This document shows, piece by piece, positions 24,391 through 35,775 of a stretch of 64,000 nucleotides of DNA. The position numbers and the translations under genes are program-made. Position 1 is the stretch's first letter. Each line of letters begins with the position of its first letter. Below the pieces are notes generated by a model. The model made no database searches. It was not told where the DNA came from and was given only the letters and a program-made list of their open reading frames with translations. Source of the stretch: Owenia fusiformis (lineage: Eukaryota > Annelida > Polychaeta > Sabellida > Oweniidae); the NCBI GenBank assembly GCA_903813345.2, contig CAIIXF020000010.1, forward strand, positions 16,629,181 through 16,693,180. The letters run 5' to 3'.

Positions 24391-27300
24391 CTGCAAAATA
24401 AAGACAATCACAATATTACAAGTTTACACAGCGATCAAAAATCAGATTTCTGGAAACGACGCCTAAATGGCTAGTCAAAATACAATGCACCTAAAATGTC
24501 ACCTAGTTACAATATTATGAGTTCAATCTTGAGTCTTTGCCAGGAGAGTGGGTCAGTGCATAAAATATAGTTTGGGGACAATCATTTAACGTCAGTCATA
24601 TTACTACGACGACCGTACGGTCTATTATTTCTATGGCTGTTGGGGAAATTATATGGTCATTTTAGCAGTTACATTTACTACTGTAACGTATAAATTGATT
24701 TTTTTGATTTTGTGGCGATATGAAATAAAGTTTTACCCAGTTTCATGAGCAATAAACCCCAAAAATTCCCCTGAAAACATTAGGTATATTATACCTTTTT
24801 ATTCCCCAGGCCCGTCGCCGGGGGGAGGGGTTCGATGGGTTCGAGCCCCCCCCCCCGGCCAAAAAATCGTTCACCATTCACCATTCTGAGCACTTTTAAG
24901 TGATTTTGGCCATTTTTGGACCAAAATTGTCACAAGTGAACCCCCCTGGAATTTTTCAAAAAGTCAGCCCCCCTTGGAAAATCCTGGCTACTATCCTTTC
25001 CTTTTCGTGTAAGAAATGTGGTATTTGATCGAATGAAATGTTTTAACTTAGGAAGCTTAGGAACACGTGGAAAAAGTTGATAACAAAGTACTAGACTTTG
25101 TTCGAATGTTCCAAAATATGACAGTAGAGGCTGGCAAACATTTGGATGAGAGTTTTTAAATACAATGAGTAAAAAGTACAAGAAGTCTGATTATCACAGA
25201 CCAAATACATACCTTCAGGGTCAGCACTACCGCGGGGGCCCGGTGGACCAGGTAGCCCGTCGCTGCCATCTCTACCATTTGTCCCAGCTGCCCCAGCTAA
25301 ACCTCTGGGACCGGCAGGACCCTGTAATCGGAAAATTCAATGGACAATTCATGTTAGTAGAATGGAGGTCTGAAAATGTGATTATTATACATAAAAGAGA
25401 ATAATTAAGACAAATGAGGTACCGTTGTAACGCTTGGACTTCAACTTTATATTACAAATCCACTTGTACCGTATACGTTTCAATTTTGGGCTAACATTTC
25501 TAAAATACCCGTTTCCTTAGCAACCATTTAAAATATAATCAATAAATCAGTAATCACATTTTTGAACAGAGTACATATGTTCTTGGTCAATTAAATTCTT
25601 AGTAATATATTTTGTCAAGAGTGACATGGCCTTATATGGTCTGAAGCTGAACACTCGTCAAATCATTGATTCTCGGTCATATCAATTACTCAGATGCGAG
25701 TAGGTAGTTACCAGTTTCGCCACCAGGTGGTTGATTCGGGGGAAATAACATGGCAGGGTATTACAAAATTCCCTTAAACTTGAATATTCATCAGTTTTAG
25801 TGGTTCACTTTTCACATTACCCTTATGTATGTGATAGTTATACAAATTAAAATATGTCCAGTGAAAGAAAATATCTGCCCAACACCAGAAAAGATATTTT
25901 ACAATATGGGGTCTATGGGAAATCTCCCCGACCTAGATGTCACATTTTCAAAGAAAATTAAATTTTCAAAGTTGATTAACTCTTTTCAAAACCACATTTC
26001 TAAGTGTGATTTTACATGTAGATTCCAAATATGATATCAGTTTGACCGAATTGAATTTTTAATGACGTAAATCACGATTATTTCTACTCGCATCTAGACT
26101 ATTGTGTTTTACTAGAGTATGACTACCACATATACAGATATAAGCAAAATCTTCGTTCATTTGAGCAAGCAAATTATCGAATCGATAGATAGAATATGTA
26201 TTCATAATTTGCAATTTAATCTTTTGTATGAATTACCTGTGGACCGGCTGGAGCATCTGAAAAGAAAAAAAGTATACTAAAATACATATTTCTGAATGCG
26301 TGTACACACTTACCGTGGCGAGGTTTATATTTGTTTCTGAAAGATATACCTTCCTGGAATTTGAGAGAACTCAGAAGTGATACCAAAACTCTTACTTTGA
26401 CAAGTCTACCGATTACGAGACTCAAAGTGAACAATACACATGTTTATAACCCATCAGTAGTAAGGGGCGTTGTGGAAGACTGTGTACACCTGCTGACATA
26501 AGTTTTCAGGATGTGGACTTTATTATCATAACATCAGAACAAACAGTTGTAACGTGTTTGGTTTTCATATTTTCTGAATGAAATCACACCAAGTTCTGTG
26601 TTTCCCTGTCATTATGCACCATGTATGGTGTATTACGTCAGATCAAATTACATTAGTTGACCAATTTTTATTTTAGGATAACCCTTTACTGAAACTAAAA
26701 ATATTCTATTTCCGTTTATAATGTTATTACACTGTGAAAGAGGATACGATGAGAGTATGGTAAAGGGTACTTACAGAAGCATTCTGTGGCAGCGTGGAAA
26801 TGGAAAAATAATGAAGTAGGTAATTGATAACGAAAATCTATATTCTATTCAAAAGATATATTATATCATCTTGAGAGCATTTCAAAAAGGAAGTTGTGTA
26901 TTATTATATCAAGTTATATCAAACGGTAGACCACTGGTTCATGTCTCATTCTGGGCATCGGTAACTTACGTTAAACGTCATCCAATATGTTGGACCGGAA
27001 GTGAATATTCAACTATTTATGCCTATATATCGTATTATTCGCAATGCAACAGCAACGGACAGAGCGCAAAATGTTGAAAGTAAAAAAAGTAAAAGTGTCA
27101 ATAATTTTGACCTTTGGTTTCCCAAATATATCTAAACGAAGCTTTGTGAGGTAACTGACCAAATGTGGAGATGGACATTCAAAATACAAATACATCCAAT
27201 TAAATGAGAATGGAAAGCTGAATCCCTTTCAAATTATAGCCGCATAACCTCGCGACTTCTAGAAACCAGGCATGGCAAAGATTGCTGTAAGTAAAACGAA

Positions 27301-28872
27301 TTGCAAACTTTTAAAAGCATCCGTTTTGCTCATTAATGTCCAGAATAGTGCATATGTAGGCCTAAAAACTGTATATTGGCGCAGACATTAATTGTATATT
27401 AAAGACATACCTGTATCAACTCTTGCCCCAAAATTAAACTTGAAAGGGTTTGGAAGTTTGTCAAACTTGACCTTGTCACCCTCTAGTGGTCGCGTCTTGA
27501 GTCTATCCCTTGATTGGTATAGTGATGACTGACCAGGAGATGTGAGAAATAGGTAGGTTAAGGGTCCACTGTCCTTCGCATAAGAAAACCCCAGCCTATC
27601 CCCATATTTTACTTTTATATATTCACACGGGGTAAGTTGAATCTGGAAAATAAACAATCATTATTGTGAAATGTACAATGTGATATTTTGTATCTTCTCA
27701 TCTCATTTGATGTTTAATTTAGATATCTGTGTCATTTTCAGGTTTAAGTTATGTGCTAATCAATCCAATGAATGAGTTTAAAATGCAGAAGTAAGGTGTT
27801 CCTCCTTTTACGAGTAAATCATGCACCATTTTTATTGGGAGGTTTCCTCGTTTGTAAATACAATAGATTAAACACTTGTTTTTTGGCCTATTGCCGTTTC
27901 ATGATATTTTCCCTTGTGATTTCTTATCACACTCTCAGGTGCGTCTGAACGAGTCGTGTCACTCTCTAGCTTGAACATTGATCGGTCAACTTCAAGGGTT
28001 TTAATCGGTTAAAGATTGTTAACAGACCATGTAATTATATAAGACTAAACATAGCTTTTATGGTCTCAGGTATAACTTGGTATTATATGAACTATGCAAT
28101 GATCATGTCACATTGCAATATCTATTTGATTAAAAGGATTTTTGACTTCAGTGCATTTTCGTTTTGCTTTGAGGTATTGTGAGGACGACGTGGTCCTGAC
28201 ATTATTGGCATTATTGCTTTCATTTTGTCCTCTATTTTGTTGAATTTCGTGTTTTCTTCATCAATCAAAGCGCCACTCACAAACGCATGTACTTACATGT
28301 TGAAGATGGGATCCTGCTTCAACTGGCACATGCCTCATCTCGCCCACTAGCTGATAAGACTCATTTCGGTCATCCCTGGGACGCCATATTTGGAAGTGAA
28401 TTGCATTTGTGTTGTGGAGTATTGCATAGAAAGAAACTATATGACCACTTGTGTTGAAAAATAGATTATTATCCAGAAAGGGCTTTGTATCTAACGGTCT
28501 ATCTAGGATAATGCTCATATTTGTGACAATCTCATTGCCAATGTCCACCATTGTAGCATCTGAAACAGTAAGAGTATTAGACAATTATTTTTTGTTTATA
28601 TTGTTTATGCAATTGATATTTTTTTGAATAAGGATCCGTTATCAAGGCTACCATAATAGTGATATAAACAATTTCGTCATTGGACTCAATATTGAACATC
28701 ATAGACTTTGTGGACTCTTACATGGGCCACGCCCTGGCTCTTAGAAAAAGTTTTTTTTCTTTGAATCAAGATTCCAAGATGCCTTATTAGATGAAGAGAC
28801 ACCAATCTACTTTGCTTTACTTTACTTACCGATTGTAGTGATGAAAAGCACCGCTACCAAAATCAAATCCAT
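24173..28872 (-). CDS. Collagen-like single-pass membrane protein (family member A)
   Basis: Six minus-strand exons join in consistent phase: 28872-28830, 28559-28297, 27642-27411, 26256-26237, 25321-25213 and 24390-24173, giving about 294 residues. Order: signal peptide (MDLILVAVLFITTI), ectodomain of ~150 residues with three N-glycosylation sequons (NMS, NTS, NES), FQIWRP and GDRLGF motifs, a Gly-X-Y run of about 12 triplets, a CSC motif, one transmembrane helix, and a ~20-residue tail ending YIIDPKS. An intron acceptor lies just before the ATG, as in family member B. I do not recognise a named family; the layout suggests a type I surface protein with a short collagen-like stalk that could trimerise. 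Function is unknown. Homologues at 37671-40920 and 42698-44437 share phase and layout. Confidence 0.8.
24807..24991 (-). repeat. G-run interspersed repeat, copy 2
   Basis: Inverted relative to the copy at 12427-12570: CAGGCCCGTCGCCGGGGG, a C-run, CCATTTTTGGACCAAAATTG, then GTGAACCCCCCTGGAATTTT. It sits in the gene A intron between the terminal and collagen-like exons. Confidence 0.8.
25213..25321 (-). CDS. Gene A exon 5: collagen-like Gly-X-Y segment
   Basis: Eleven consecutive Gly-X-Y triplets beginning GPAGPRGLAGAAG and ending GLPGPPGPRG, then SADPE. Acceptor CAG and donor GTATGT; phase 1 out, joining the terminal exon. Confidence 0.85.
25691..26097 (+). mobile_element. MITE, AGATGCGAGTAG family, full-length copy
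   Basis: The ends are CAGATGCGAGTAGGTAGTTA and TTTCTACTCGCATCTAG. The interior includes GTTACCAGTTTCGCCACCAG, a block with GGACATATTTTAATTTG-type sequence in reverse, and CCAAATATGATATCA. A second full copy lies inverted at 34155-34569. It lies inside a gene A intron. The few bases flanking each end are not conclusive for a target duplication. Confidence 0.85.
26237..26256 (-). CDS. Gene A exon 4: 20-nt exon
   Basis: Acceptor TTTTCAG, donor GTAATT. It encodes (D)APAGPQ and feeds in phase 0 into the Gly-X-Y exon, so the collagen-like run starts here. Confidence 0.65.
27411..27642 (-). CDS. Gene A exon 3: ectodomain, second half
   Basis: Phase 0 in, phase 1 out; acceptor TTTTCCAG, donor GTATGT. 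It begins IQLTPCEYIKVKYGDRLGFS, matching the family member B exon beginning IDLKPYERFEVKRGDRLGFT. Confidence 0.8.
28297..28559 (-). CDS. Gene A exon 2: ectodomain, first half
   Basis: Acceptor TTTCAG and donor GTAAGT; phase 1 in, phase 0 out. It contains the sequons NMS, NTS and NES and the motif HFQIWRPRDD, and aligns with exon 1 of family member B (RLQAWRPASI) through the following L[VI]GE. Confidence 0.8.
28830..28872 (-). CDS. Gene A exon 1: signal peptide
   Basis: ATG at 28872. Fourteen codons encode MDLILVAVLFITTI before a GTAAGT donor in phase 1. TTTTCAG directly upstream of the ATG marks a likely 5'-UTR intron. Confidence 0.75.
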
Positions 28873-29857
28873 ATCTGAAAATTCCAACTTCTTTTTCACG
28901 TTCATTACTGAATTACTATACATTGTCACGAATTACAAAGTACTCGTTATGGCGTTATATTCGCCAGGTCTGTTCCCGGGAGTCTGTTATCCATTATTTT
29001 GTCATTCCGTTTATCTGGATTAATGATAAATATTGTTGCTCATTTGGGATACAACAGCTCACGCTACATTTAATGTTGTCTTTGATTTTCCGGTCTATCA
29101 GGTTATGAAACTCACTGCCGCAAATATCGATACTAATTTACTCTAGGGAGAACCTTGTTGTATTTCTGTGATTCATGCACTTAAAGTCGATCAATATCAG
29201 TGAATGGTTGGCTTAAAACTTTTAGTAGGTATAATAGACTCTCGGAATTATGATTAATTCATGTACATATCGAGGTTTACCATCTCGGATAATGAATCGA
29301 CTTACTGCCATTTCACCCATGACCTCAAAGTAATTTGTTCCTAATTTTGCCATTTTATCGTTCCATTATTTTCAGATTATAATGTTTTCTATTATCACCC
29401 ATTTTGCTTATAAATATTGTATAACTGATTAAAATCATGCTTTTATCGTATTTCACCAGATATACTGGATTGAGACGCAGAGTGAGATGACTGAGATTGA
29501 TTCGTGTTTAAAACAACTTTCAAGGACTTTATAGCGTGAAGTTAGGAATTTCAAGAACTACTTCTAAAGAAAATAGTCGCATCTTTCTATTATTATATAA
29601 TAATTTAAAGAATAGAGTGTCCGAATGTTTAAAAGCAGTTTTATTTTGACAATGCTTCCATGTAAAACAGGTTTGAATGATAAAAGTTCAGCTTTTTGTA
29701 GTTTCTGGCTTTTTGTGAGTCAAACTTAAGTATACAAAGGGCAACATTACAAAACATACACTTATATTGCCAATAACCTAATCATACTCATATTAATCAT
29801 TTATCCATGCTACATGTGCATATGTAAAAAAAAACTATACAAATTAATTTGCACTGA

Positions 29858-30006
29858 AGGGTCACGTTTGCTCCAATTCATCGGCCGACATCCGGACAAT
29901 TGAGTATTTTGTCCAAAATTGCATTCAGTTTTGAACAAAATACTCAATCGGTCGGTTCCAGTCGATGAATCGCAGCAATGAATCGCGATGTGAGTCGATG
30001 TGACCC
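29858..30006. repeat. Imperfect ~145-bp hairpin
   Basis: The ends are AGGGTCACGTTTGCT and GATGTGACCC. Inner pairs include AATTCATCGG with CGATGAAT, and TTGAGTATTTTGTCC with ACAAAATACTCAATCGG, meeting at a short loop. It resembles a small foldback MITE. Confidence 0.65.
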
Positions 30007-30243
30007 AGGCGTTAGTTCACTATATCGGTACCAATCATTTGAACATGTTGACCTTCAAAATGTCATGAAATATTAATTGATAAGGTGTGTGTTGACCACA
30101 TATGTACTAGTAGCACTCATTTGATTAATTACAGAGTGTCTCATATGTTTTAATAATTTTGCTAAAAACCAATCAAATTTTGGCGTAACGCTTTGAATGT
30201 TTCAATATATAATAATATATAATATGTATTAAAATCGCTGAAA

Positions 30244-30373
30244 TTATATTACACTACACGCAACATTCCAAGATGTCTTGGCTAAAATGTTTAAAAAAAT
30301 CATGTTGAGTTTACACCACCATTTTCAGGACATCTTACGAGTTTAAACCTGTTTTTCTAAAACGTCTTAGAGA
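30244..30373 (+). repeat. Interspersed repeat, copy 1 (with 31376-31452)
   Basis: It contains ACACTACACGCAACATTCCA and CTAAAACGTCTTAGAGAT. The copy at 31376-31452 keeps both ends (TACACTACGCGCAGCATTCC and CTAAAACGTCTTAGAGAT) but lacks the middle and duplicates the GCGCAGCATTCCAAGA block. Confidence 0.6.
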
Positions 30374-31375
30374 TTGCGTTCATTAAGTTCGTGCAAAAGT
30401 AATACGTAACATTGTTTATACGTTTGAATCTTAAATTATGATGAATAGGTCCTTGAGGAAAAAGGTTATAGTTGCTTTAGTAACAAGGGTCGGGGGGGGA
30501 CGCGGAGCACGCAAAAAGGATTTGTTTTGTTTGAATGTTCTCAATTGTTTTTACTTCCTCCTACTTATTCTACTAACAGTATCTCAAGTGTATAGATGTT
30601 CAAAATACTGTCCATCAATCATGGTCTATACGTATATATATCTCGACTGTTTCACTACCCATTCCTCAAACGGATGGCGGAACCTATTTGGAAAATTTCT
30701 GGCGATTGATCCTTGTATGGATGCCATAAGTTCTCCTAAGTCGAATGACTCCGCAGACACTCGCCGGGGGTTACCATGGCAACAGCAGCTGAGACAATAT
30801 TTATTTCTATACAAATATTGTGTAGCAAATAAAAGCTGTATATCACATCTACGTTCGGTAGTGATATCATTACTTTTACTAAGAGAATAAAGCAAAATTA
30901 TTGAAACATATGGGACACGCTGCATCTGATTTTGTATTAATGTAAACAAAACATATGTGTATACCGTACTACTTGTATATTAATGAAGTCGATTAACACT
31001 TATAGGTTACCATTATCTGCTGCAAATAAGTGTTCTGGAACAAATATACAATCAAAACTATTTCAATCTGGAGTATGATGATCCAATAAATGCATGTAAT
31101 ACTATATTTTGTATAACAGAAGCAATAAAATCAAACCTACATACATGTTGAAAATACTAGCAATAGATTCTATCACTTTAAGATTTACAAACGTGAAAGA
31201 TAAATAGTTCACGTTTTTATGCCACCACCAGAAGTGGTGACATATTGTTGTAGTCTCCAACTATTTTGTGGACGGTGTTCGGGTTATATATATTTTGCAA
31301 GTGGATCAAGAGGTTCAAACCCCAGGGAGAAACTCCAGGGTTCAAAGATGACATACGCTTATAATAGCCCAATTT

Positions 31376-31452
31376 ACACTACGCGCAGCATTCCAAGACG
31401 CGCAGCATTCCAAGAGTTTACACCTGTTTTCCTAAAACGTCTTAGAGATATG
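31376..31452 (+). repeat. Interspersed repeat, copy 2
   Basis: A shortened relative of 30244-30373, in the same orientation, with a small internal duplication. Confidence 0.6.
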
Positions 31453-32521
31453 TAGGTATACATATAAAATGAAAAAAGCAGTTCAGTACTAGTTGAAGGA
31501 CGGTTCAGTCAATGGCCAAACTGCCCTAATTCACGTCACCATACTAGTCGATGGGCAAAAGGGCAAACGCCTGACTTTTTATCTCGAGTTATGGATTTAT
31601 ATATGTGGTCTATCTGAGGTTCTGAAGCTATGTATAAGCTACATTTTGACACTAAACTCAATAGGGGCCAAACATCTACTTTTTGAAATAATTGATCAAT
31701 TGTGAAACTACCCCCTCTCTCTGCCGGTCAGAAATTGAAATCCACAAAAATCAAGGCAAAATTAATACGCCACTTGACTCGAAATTTTCCTTCAGATAAC
31801 CCAAATAAACGCATTTTCAGAAGAAATGGCATGTTGTCATTGCAAAAAGATGACAACTGAACCTACATACTAGCTTTCTGACTCGTCATGATCACGTCAT
31901 GTGTTGGGACTACATTCCTTTTTTAAACGACTTTTTTCTATTCAGTGTTATGCGCTATGTGAAAACACTCAAAAGAGTTTCACCTCCAGTGAATAAAAGT
32001 GTCACCCAGACTCAGCATGAAGTGTCATTTCATTTAAAGCTTTATGGACTTTTAATAAGTACATATTTAAATGAATGGTATATATTGAATGAACAAAAGT
32101 ATGTTTACATATTCCTGGACAGATAAATCAAAAACATTCATTCAAAGAAAAGTAAATTGGGATTCATCAAGAGGGGTGCAAAATATCTTAAATATTTTCA
32201 TTCTAACCCCTATCCTCTTTAAAGGTCTCCGGACCCAACAAGAAATATTTTTCTTAATTCTTTATTCATTTTACACAAAATATAGACTTTAATAAAGTTT
32301 CTCAATCGCTGTTGCTTTTCTACTCAACTTTTAACTTGCTTCAAATTGAACAAATCATTTTTAAAAAAACATCCTCAATTTACGCGAAGCTCATATCTGA
32401 CCCTACATTTGAGATTTGACCTTAGTGACCTTCGAAATGTCAAAAAGATGATTTTTCAAATCCGTTATTGGGACTCAAATTAAAGACACTAAAGAGAAAA
32501 TGAGATTTGAAATTAAATAAA

Positions 32522-32672
32522 CTAACCATCTTAGTAACTAACTTAGTAACCAACTGGGTAACTAGTTTGGTTCCCAACTTGGTAAGTGACTTAGTAGCTA
32601 ACTTGGTAACTTACATACAGTTGGCGTAGGAACCTACAACCTAGTCATCAACTAAGTAACTTGGTATCTGAC
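32522..32672 (+). repeat. Degenerate minisatellite of AACTTAGTAACT-like units
   Basis: Short units such as CTTAGTAACTAACTTAGTAA and AACTTGGTAAGTGACTTAG recur about every 11-12 bp. It ends just 5' of the pectate lyase exon, inside its upstream intron. It contains several GTAAC/GTAAGT strings that could act as decoy donor sites. Confidence 0.7.
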
Positions 32673-32716
32673 CTTTGATATATGATTTCATCATTCAATT
32701 GTTATTTTATTTTTAG

Positions 32717-33607
32717 AACGTCATTGGACAAGCCCCGAGCTGGTTCAGCGAATGTGTCGGATTTGGTTGTGCAGCCACGGAATATCGTCACCAGCGCTGC
32801 GAGTCACCGCCCAACTACAATGGACTTCGCTCCTGCATAAACCAAGGTAGCTACGTCCATGTCACATTCACGGGCTCTGGAACGATCACCATGTCCTCCT
32901 CTATACGTCCTAGTCAGGGTTTGATTCTTGACGGTTCTGGCCATGAAATCACCCTGACCGGTGAGGCAATCGAGCTCAATGGCAAATCTATTGTTCATAG
33001 AATTAACTTTGACACGGGACCTAAAGATGCCTTGAGGTTGTCAGGGGGAGACGCAAATTCTTGGGTCCATCGATGTTCATTCCGGAACTATGGTGACGGC
33101 TTGCTTGACATCACTAAAGGGTACAGTCACGTGACCGTGTCAAATTGCAAATTCAAAGATCACGATAAAACGATGTTGATAGGCGCCAATAAAAATGATG
33201 TTGACGATAGAAACATGCGTGTCACAATCCACCATAACTTCTTTAACAATTGTCATCAAAGGACGCCAAGGGTCCGATACGCTACTGTTCATGTCTATAA
33301 TAACGTCTTCAAAAATTGGGGATCATACGCCGTTGGTTCAAGCCAAAGAGGCAAAGTGCTTGTCGAAAACAACTACTTTCAGACTTCTGAGAGGAGCCGC
33401 GCTGCAGAGGCGCATACGACCGTAGCACGTGGCGACGATACGAGAAATGGGTACCTAAGAGCGGAGGGAAATTACTACAATACTGGTATTAGTGGTAAGA
33501 CCAACCAACCGGATCGTGTGGAGAATATGTCTTACCAGTATCAGCTGGATACGGCAAATGATGATTTGAAAACGGCCGTGATTGCAGGCGCTGGATATAA
33601 ATCATGA
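32717..33607 (+). CDS. Pectate lyase, polysaccharide lyase family 1 (terminal exon)
   Basis: Pectate lyases cleave de-esterified homogalacturonan by Ca2+-dependent beta-elimination and are normally secreted. This 296-codon exon follows a polypyrimidine-AG acceptor (32705-32716), with an in-frame stop just upstream, so it must be spliced to an unseen 5' exon supplying the start and signal peptide. It covers nearly the whole parallel beta-helix: GLRSCINQG, VTFTGSGTI, the WVH strand, GDGLLDITKG, HDKTMLIG, IHHNFFNNCHQRTPRVRYA and HVYNN. The RxPxxR motif holding the catalytic Arg is intact. The usual vWiDH motif reads SWVHRCSF, so the expected Asp is His. Base composition is visibly more GC-rich than the flanks. 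Closest resemblance, by eye, is to bacterial and fungal PL1 enzymes. The 32891 ATG would drop conserved N-terminal sequence and is not the start. Confidence 0.93.
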   Translation, partial: NVIGQAPSWFSECVGFGCAATEYRHQRCESPPNYNGLRSCINQGSYVHVTFTGSGTITMSSSIRPSQGLILDGSGHEITLTGEAIELNGKSIVHRINFDTGPKDALRLSGGDANSWVHRCSFRNYGDGLLDITKGYSHVTVSNCKFKDHDKTMLIGANKNDVDDRNMRVTIHHNFFNNCHQRTPRVRYATVHVYNNVFKNWGSYAVGSSQRGKVLVENNYFQTSERSRAAEAHTTVARGDDTRNGYLRAEGNYYNTGISGKTNQPDRVENMSYQYQLDTANDDLKTAVIAGAGYKS

Positions 33608-33691
33608 ATCCGCAGCTAGATAATTGGAGCGAGGTCACCGCCGTCTTCCTGTCTTTCAAATGTATACACTTCACCTCCATTCTACTTGAAT

Positions 33692-33697
33692 AATAAA
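33692..33697 (+). terminator. Poly(A) signal of the pectate lyase gene
   Basis: A canonical AATAAA lies 85 bases after the stop codon, consistent with a normal short animal 3' UTR. Confidence 0.6.
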
Positions 33698-34154
33698 ATA
33701 ATAGTTGCAATTTATCTTTTTCAATATGAACATTTTCAGTATAATATGTTAGTCGTGCTCCGAGTATTTTGACCCCCTTCCTTATCTTGTATGGATGCAA
33801 TGGCCAATGCATTGCCCTTCCTCCTAGAATCTTTTTACCGCCTACCCTTTACCATATGATGTCAGTAACACCTCATCCGTACAAACCATGGTACAGTATA
33901 CACTTCTTGGGAAAATATGGATATGGTATGGATGAATTCACCGCCCTCGACTTTGGCATGGATCATGGACCTATATTTTGAGGTCCATGCCTGGACACAC
34001 CCCTGGAATTTTCCCCTACCCCTTCAAAATGTTTACCACCGTACATTTAACAAAGGGGTGGCCCAATTTGCCATAATGTTTTATTTTCTAAAAAATACTA
34101 GCACACTTTTTTCTACTCGTGGTTCTACACAGAGTGTGTACCTGAACCAATAGA
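33698..34154. other. Intergenic, no gene seen
   Basis: Somewhat pyrimidine-rich DNA with short overlapping open frames lacking any domain. Confidence 0.45.
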
Positions 34155-34569
34155 CTAGATGCGAGTAGAAGTAATATTGACTAACGTCATTAGATATTCA
34201 AAATTCAGTCAAAGTGATGTCATATTTGAAATCTACATGTAAAAGTACATCTCGAAATATGGTTTATCAACTTTGAAAATATAATTTTTTTTGAAAATGC
34301 GACTTCTAGTTCGGGTTGATTCCCTATAGACCCCATGTTACAAAATCACAAAATGTGAAATATCTTTTCTTTTATTTGACAAATACCATTTTCTTTTACT
34401 GGACATATTTTAATTTGCATAACTATGAGATACACAAGGGTTATATGAAAATTGAACCACTAAAATAGATGTAATTTAAGTTAAAGAAAACTTTCTCCTA
34501 TACCCGCCATGCTATCTGACCCGAACGAGGCACCTGGTGGTCAAACTGGTAACTACCTACTCGCATCTG
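34155..34569 (-). mobile_element. MITE, AGATGCGAGTAG family, full-length copy (inverted)
   Basis: It starts CTAGATGCGAGTAGAAGTAA and ends GGTAGTTACCTACTCGCATC. It matches 25691-26097 in reverse complement over its full length, including the CACCTGGTGG block. Confidence 0.85.
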
Positions 34570-35775
34570 CGTTATTAGGTTACACTTGGCAGTTGAATGC
34601 GCGTGGTTAGGTACAACACGAGTGGAACAAATGGCCTCGCTGGTGGGTACGGTTCCATCGTCCAATGTATGTTAGATGGAGAATATTGTCAAAGGTAGTA
34701 ATCAAACAGCACTCTCCTGCAAGAAACGCTGTTTTCCGCACATTTCACCGCACAATCCAGTAAAAATGTGTCAAAACGAAGGCTCTATCTTGCAAATGCA
34801 TCGACCTAGCTTATTCTTGATAGTATTCTCTGGGCATTTAGAATATTCAGTACTTTTTGTCTTTCAAATTTAATTAAAATATATCCTCAGCATTCACCAA
34901 ATGATAGAAGTTGTACATTATTATAGCTTATTGAGGCGTGATTATCATAACTGTTTGCAGGGCACATGGATTATTTTGGAAAACATGTGGCTTTCAGATT
35001 CTATCCTAAATGTAAAATGGGTACCCTTTACAGAGATATGTAGCAAGTTGTAAAAACTGTTGAGCTTAATCAAGTTGTTTCAATAAGTCCAGAATTGAAC
35101 AAGCAAGCTTTTATATGATATATAACATATGGGGGTATGCTATTTAGGATTGGTGGTTGATGGGTTGATGGACAGTCATTATGAAACACCATGTACATGT
35201 ATATGTCATAACCAATAATTCCTAGCATGATCCACCAATAAGAGTGACAAAATAGTAAAATTAAACATTATATATAAGACCAAGAAAAAATGACTAATTT
35301 TATACATTTACAACCAATTACAGTTATAAGCAAACTTGATGAAGAATGTGTAAATTCAACAATTTCGTGCATCATCACATGGCATCATTCATCGCATCAA
35401 TGGCCATGGTTGTGTTCAACCACTTGATTTCTATGCAGATCGAATTAAGAAATGTTTGTTGTCACTATTTAAAGTTTAGTGAATGATATTTATCGCGGTG
35501 AATGATGGTAACGGCACGGGGTAATATAAGGAATTTGAGTGGCTCAATTTTGACGAATCCATTCAATGCATAAACTCAAACTCAAACAACCTATTATTGC
35601 CACCTTGCAGGGCCTGTTCTAGGGGTTTTAGTACTAGTTGAGAAGGCATTTAAATTGCTATATTGACGTGAGCAATATTGTGTCGGGCGTTAATGACTTT
35701 AGTCGGGCAATAATGACATTATCCGCCCGGCTATGTTTCCCGGGAAAAGTGATATCGTTCAGTGCGTAAGATTTT
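34570..35775. other. Intergenic, no gene seen
   Basis: No supported gene. Around 35690-35745 there are short CGGGC-containing repeats (GTCGGGCGTTAATGAC, GTCGGGCAATAATGAC) that may belong to the adjoining palindromic element. Confidence 0.45.

Larger units (their letters stand above)
28873..32521. other. Intergenic / unassigned 5' part of the pectate lyase gene
   Basis: The upstream exon(s) of the pectate lyase gene should lie in or before this stretch, but I could not identify one with confidence. It contains a ~145-bp hairpin (29858-30006) and a pair of related repeats (30244-30373, 31376-31452). Other open frames look random. Confidence 0.4.

Noticed and set aside
26775-26783. Possible 9-nt micro-exon of gene A (AG/AATGCTTCT/GTAAGT, phase neutral)
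   Set aside because: The polypyrimidine tract is poor, the paralogue joins directly without it, and 9-nt matches to splice signals arise by chance.
29642-29704. Candidate first exons for the pectate lyase (ATG frames ending at GTGAGT)
   Set aside because: One frame reaches the donor in phase 2, incompatible with the phase-0 lyase exon; the phase-0 frame encodes no signal-peptide-like sequence.
31300-31325. tRNA T-arm-like string (GAGGTTCAAACCCCAGG)
   Set aside because: No acceptor stem, anticodon arm or proper A box can be placed around it.
32804-32998. Minus-strand open frame across the pectate lyase exon
   Set aside because: It is antisense to a strongly conserved PL1 frame and has no motif of its own.
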